Assembly: GCA_005223375.1 (NCBI GenBank)
Contig: RXOD01006461.1
Location: 1 to 10,278, forward strand
Reading direction: 5' to 3'
DNA: 10,278 bases
Source: Amoebophrya sp. AT5.2
Taxonomy: Eukaryota; Sar; Dinophyceae; Syndiniales; Amoebophryaceae
The notes beneath the pieces were generated by a model. It ran no database searches. It saw only the letters and a list, made by a program, of their open reading frames with translations, and was not told where the DNA came from. The position numbers and the translations under genes are program-made. Positions 7,476 to 10,278 of the stretch are shown here, in pieces (within the stretch, counting starts at the first letter, position 1; each line of letters starts with the position of its first letter).

Positions 7476-8148
7476 GTTGCCCAGTCCCGATTGACGCGCG
7501 TTGTCGGTTTGACTTTTTGAAAAGAACGGACTTCCGCAGAGAAAAGACAATCGCTGAGGACTTCTGACGTGCGCGACCTGCATTTCGTTCGTCTTGCGCG
7601 CGGGAAAAACATTTTTGCCATTAGGTTCCGCACAAACCCATTCGAAGAATTTTTTCTTGGCAGAAACGAACGTACTCTGCCTCGCTTGCCACGCAGCGAA
7701 AATAGCGAGCAAAACAGTATACCTATGAATGTATACACGACGTCCACGACGTCCTGGACTGCCCAGCGATTGCAATCGATGTTCGAATTCGTGAGGTGCT
7801 GGTCCCGCCTCACGACAAGCCTGTGGCTGCCTCCTCCGTTGCTTCTCTCAGAGGATGAGAAGTACCCGCGTATTATAGAACATTTTGTAGTACATCTACA
7901 TTTACTTCTACGCCTAGTACGGAGTCCCAGGCGTCGGCTCGATCTGCATTCTACGGAGTCCCAGGCGGAGGCCCGGATGACCACTCGCAGCGGGAATCTT
8001 CACGCTTGTTCTTCATTTCGTTGAATGCTAAAAGATGAAGAGTTGTGCAGCGAACTAGAAATAGAACGAAGGACACTGATCGCAGAGTTAGTAGTAACTC
8101 CAGACTGGCTCACGACCCTCGCTCTGACTGCAGCTAAAAAAAGGCAAG
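7328..8148. other. Spacer between FAF2-like and V-ATPase F genes
   Basis: Begins with the degenerate UBX-tail copies. The rest has two overlapping opposite-strand frames (7569-8024 plus, 7433-7984 minus) with no recognised family. It also holds a perfect 12-bp palindrome CGATTGCAATCG (7767-7778) and a 16-bp direct repeat (7918-7933, 7952-7967). No gene is called. Confidence 0.5.
7918..7967. repeat. 16-bp direct repeat
   Basis: TACGGAGTCCCAGGCG occurs at 7918-7933 and again at 7952-7967, 34 bp apart start to start. No flanking coding signal explains it. Confidence 0.8.
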
Positions 8149-8780
8149 ATGGTGAAGAAGCGCATGAAGACGATGACCGACATGAAGGTCGCGGTCATCG
8201 GAGACGAGCAGACCGTCTGCGGCCTCGTTCTCGGCGGGATGGGCATGGTGGACGCCCAAGGCAAGAAAAACTTCTTCGTCGTCGAAGCCACCACACGCTC
8301 GACCGACGTATACAATTTATTTCATGTCGTGTCGCTGCATCATAGTTGTTTAGAAGGGACTGGGACACGAACAGACACAGTCACCTCACAGGGAGTCCCT
8401 CTTCACTAAACTACCGTGTTCCCCATCGATCTCTAGCTGCATATAGTACATTCATAGATACTTACATCAATCATACATAACAATACTTACAGTCTTCCAT
8501 GATCTCACCTCGGTCATGAAGCAGAAAAAATGGACTGTTTTTCCGTCAACAGATCGCCGAGGCGTTCACGGAGTACACGCAGCGGAAGGATCTGGCTGTG
8601 ATCCTGATTCCCCAGAACGAGGCGAACAAGATCCGCAACGTGGTGGACGACTTCGCACGGTCGGGGACGGTGATTCCCGCCGTGCTGGAGATGCCCACGA
8701 AGGACGTGCCCTACGACCCGAAGAAAGACCCGATCATGCAGCGCGTCCAGATGTTCTTCGGCAGCAACCCGGTGATGTAA
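8149..8780 (+). CDS. ATP6V1F: V-type proton ATPase subunit F, two exons
   Basis: Joins 8149-8307 and 8553-8780 at phase 0; 128 residues, about the family's normal 115-130. Subunit F belongs to the central rotor stalk of the V1 sector and couples ATP hydrolysis to proton pumping into vacuoles and endosomes. Conserved blocks: KVAVIGDEQTVCGLVLGG, NFFVVEA, DLAVILIPQNEANKIR, IPAVLEMPTKD, PYDPKKDPI and a final helix MQRVQMFF. The N-terminus is slightly extended (MVKKRMKTMTDMK); Met9 or Met12 could also start the protein, but the first ATG follows an AG (AGGCAAG) that would suit trans-splicing. The TAA stop overlaps a GTAAGT donor-like sequence. The protein is already complete by family length there, so the stop is kept. 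Confidence 0.95.
8308..8552 (+). other. V-ATPase F intron, phase 0
   Basis: GAC|GTATAC donor and GTCAACAG acceptor, 245 nt. Splicing joins STD to IAEAFTEYTQRKDLAV, the expected helix before the DLAVILI strand. It contains a 7-bp inverted repeat AGGGACT (8355-8361) / AGTCCCT (8394-8400). Confidence 0.9.
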
Positions 8781-9562
8781 GTAGTACTACTACTGTCAGT
8801 GTCAGTGTCACCACCGGTCTACCGCTTGTTGTGGGGCTATTTATCCCGACATTATACTCGAAGCGGATAAACCGCGTCGCACGCTCTTCAGAATCAGATC
8901 AACAACAGGAGACTTTTTAAGGAAAGGAAGCTGCATCTTCAGGTGGTACAGCGAGCCAAGACGACCGATCGAAGAAATAGACACGGCTCGCGCCGCTGCA
9001 GCTCTCAATCGAGATTCACCTTGGAGGATAGTTGTAGTTCGCAGCCTCGTGATCTGGTGCGAGGAAACAAGTTCTTCGGAGCACAATGTTCGTGGATGTG
9101 TCCAGATAACCATTTCTTTCGAACACCAATAAAACAGTACCGAAATAAAACAAATATGTGACAGAGCACGAGCAGTTTTTGGCGTGTTGTCACGATGGCG
9201 GAAACGCCGATGATGTGCTGTTTTTCTTCTACCCGAAGGAATGCATTGTGTTCCCCGGCAGTGGACCACCGATCATATTTTTATCGGGTGTTCAGCGATC
9301 TCCAGCTAGATGAAGTTGTAGTTGTACACCGACTTCTACGCCTATTAGACTCAAAGAACTCATACCTCATTTCATACATTCGCAAACTTCAAAGTTCGTA
9401 AAAATGTCCTCGCCCTCGTCTGCCTCTTTCGTACCACGAAGTAAAATATGAGGCGCTTTCACTTACACTTTCACGCAGGAGCTGGCACTCTTTCCAGATC
9501 AAGCGGCCTACAACCGTAGAAGAGCCAGCAGCGTCACTTTCACTTTGTTCGGCAGGAGAACA
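8781..9562. other. Spacer or 5' exons upstream of the Rab3GAP-like exon
   Basis: No gene with a start codon can be defended. Two ATG-less open stretches are visible. 8785-9130 is about 115 codons with no Met and no recognised family. 9149-9313 includes DDVLFFFYPKECIVFPG, which looks protein-like. 9452-9562 is open in frame with the downstream exon after an ACGCAG acceptor ending at 9478. The 9149-9289 and 9479-onward segments share a frame and could be joined by a GTTCAG...CAG intron (9290-9478). Confidence 0.35.
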
Positions 9563-10164
9563 ATGCAACGGCTCGGGGACGAGGAAGAGGGTCCCGTGCT
9601 CGTCGACAAGACCGAGCATGTGATTGACGAGACCACCGCCGAGTTGCCCGATGAAAACGACGACGACGATGTGCTCTTACAGCTAGCACCCGAACGGCAG
9701 AGGTCGGGCGGCAGCCGCCACTCCTCGAAGCATTCGCTTTCGCTGTCGGGGGCGGGCGGGGGAAGCAAGTCAAAGTCTGCGGACGTCGGGGGAGACCACG
9801 AAGCAACATCAACGACCGGAACAGCTGGCGGGAGCATCTTCAGAGCTGGGTCACCGCCCAAAGCAGGAGCTCCGCAAAGGGCAACCGAAAGCCTGGACGA
9901 GGACGGACGTGAAGCTGAAGATGTTGTTCGAGGAGCGGCCGGGGGTCAAACACCAGACGTCGAGCAAGCGAAGGAGGAGGACGACCACGACGACTCGGAA
10001 TCCGAATCAGACCTCGACAACGTGTTCGAGATCCGCGATTTCACCGCCGTTTCGCCGTTGGAGAAGCTGAGTCGCGAACTGGAGCTGATTACAAAAGGCT
10101 GGAGCAGCCACTTCAGGACCGCGGCAGAAGTCATCGCGGCCGCCAACTATGGCGAGACCAGATG
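9563..10164 (+). CDS. RAB3GAP1: Probable Rab3 GTPase-activating protein catalytic subunit, N-terminal exon (partial)
   Basis: About 200 residues from the first ATG, ending at a GTAAGTG donor (phase 2); the rest is outside the window. Residues 1-150 are acidic and Ser/Gly-rich, with runs such as DENDDDD and EEDDHDDSESESD, and probably disordered. The block DNVFEIRDFTAVSPLEKL followed by KGW matches the conserved start of the Rab3GAP catalytic subunit (VFEITDFT...W), here placed well inside the protein where animal forms have it near the N-terminus. With its partner subunit, Rab3GAP acts on Rab3 and serves as exchange factor for Rab18 at the ER. The assignment rests on one short block. The exon could begin at 9479 after an ACGCAG acceptor, since the frame stays open there, making the ATG internal. 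Confidence 0.6.
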
Positions 10165-10278
10165 GTAAGTGACCAACTGGTAAGTACTGTGTAATGGGTT
10201 CCCTTGGGTGGCGGATTGCCTTAGGTGGCGAGTGCCGATTAAGGCGCTCTGAACCGCCCGGCGCGAAGCGCCGGGCGG
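10165..10278 (+). other. Intron (5' part) of the Rab3GAP-like gene, reaching the window end
   Basis: Starts with the strong donor GTAAGTG. TGGTAAGT is repeated 15 bp later (10163-10170 and 10178-10185), giving a second strong donor. Use of the second would run into an in-frame TAA at 10166. The visible part ends in a perfect GC-rich hairpin. Confidence 0.7.
10254..10278. repeat. Perfect 11-bp GC hairpin with GAA loop at window end
   Basis: CCGCCCGGCGC (10254-10264) and GCGCCGGGCGG (10268-10278) are exact reverse complements around GAA. The arm may extend past the window edge. Confidence 0.85.

Noticed and set aside
7433..7984. Minus-strand frame of 183 codons and plus-strand frame of 151 codons in the spacer
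   Set aside because: Each is the shadow of the other, with no family match. A weak likeness of plus-strand RLQSMFEFVR to the UBX block LRDLFDWVE was considered but is too short to support another UBX copy.
8785..9130. 115-codon open frame without Met following V-ATPase F
   Set aside because: No start codon, no family match, and the V-ATPase protein is complete; most likely a chance open frame in the 3' region.
8841..9269. Minus-strand frame of 142 codons
   Set aside because: Antisense to open plus-strand segments, rich in Arg/Ser/His, no recognisable motif.

Overview
This is nuclear DNA from a compact, intron-rich protist. All five genes I can support lie on the + strand and are separated by roughly 0.5 to 1.2 kb. 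Coding exons are GC-rich and introns and spacers are AT-richer. Nearly every intron is GT...AG and 176 to 380 nt long. Co-directional gene runs like this fit a dinoflagellate-type alveolate. The small introns and hairpins recall parasitic dinoflagellates such as Amoebophrya, but that assignment is inference: no spliced-leader sequence or rRNA is present to fix the lineage.

Layout: (1) 309-2659, the 3' part of a cytosolic-type threonyl-tRNA synthetase, three exons. It carries a 69-residue low-complexity insertion in the catalytic core and an unusual C-terminal domain resembling the GST-like N-terminal domain of eEF1B. (2) 2660-3810, spacer with a cluster of three short stem-loops. (3) 3811-4425, an unrecognised protein with a hydrophobic N-terminus and one strong membrane segment near its C-terminus, possibly spliced onward to 4693. 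(4) 4962-7327, a five-exon FAF2/UBXD8-type UBA-UAS-coiled coil-UBX protein. It is followed by one clear and one faint degenerate extra copy of its own last coding segment. (5) 8149-8780, V-ATPase subunit F, two exons. (6) 9563-10164, an acidic N-terminal exon of a probable Rab3GAP catalytic subunit, running into an intron that reaches the window end.

The genes do not form one pathway. They are housekeeping genes for translation, ER/lipid-droplet protein quality control, organelle acidification and Rab-linked membrane traffic. Points most worth following are the ThrRS-eEF1B-like fusion, the repeated UBX tail, the recurrent GT duplication at intron boundaries, and the unassigned reading frame before the Rab3GAP-like exon. 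I saw no mobile element, CRISPR array, tRNA or rRNA.
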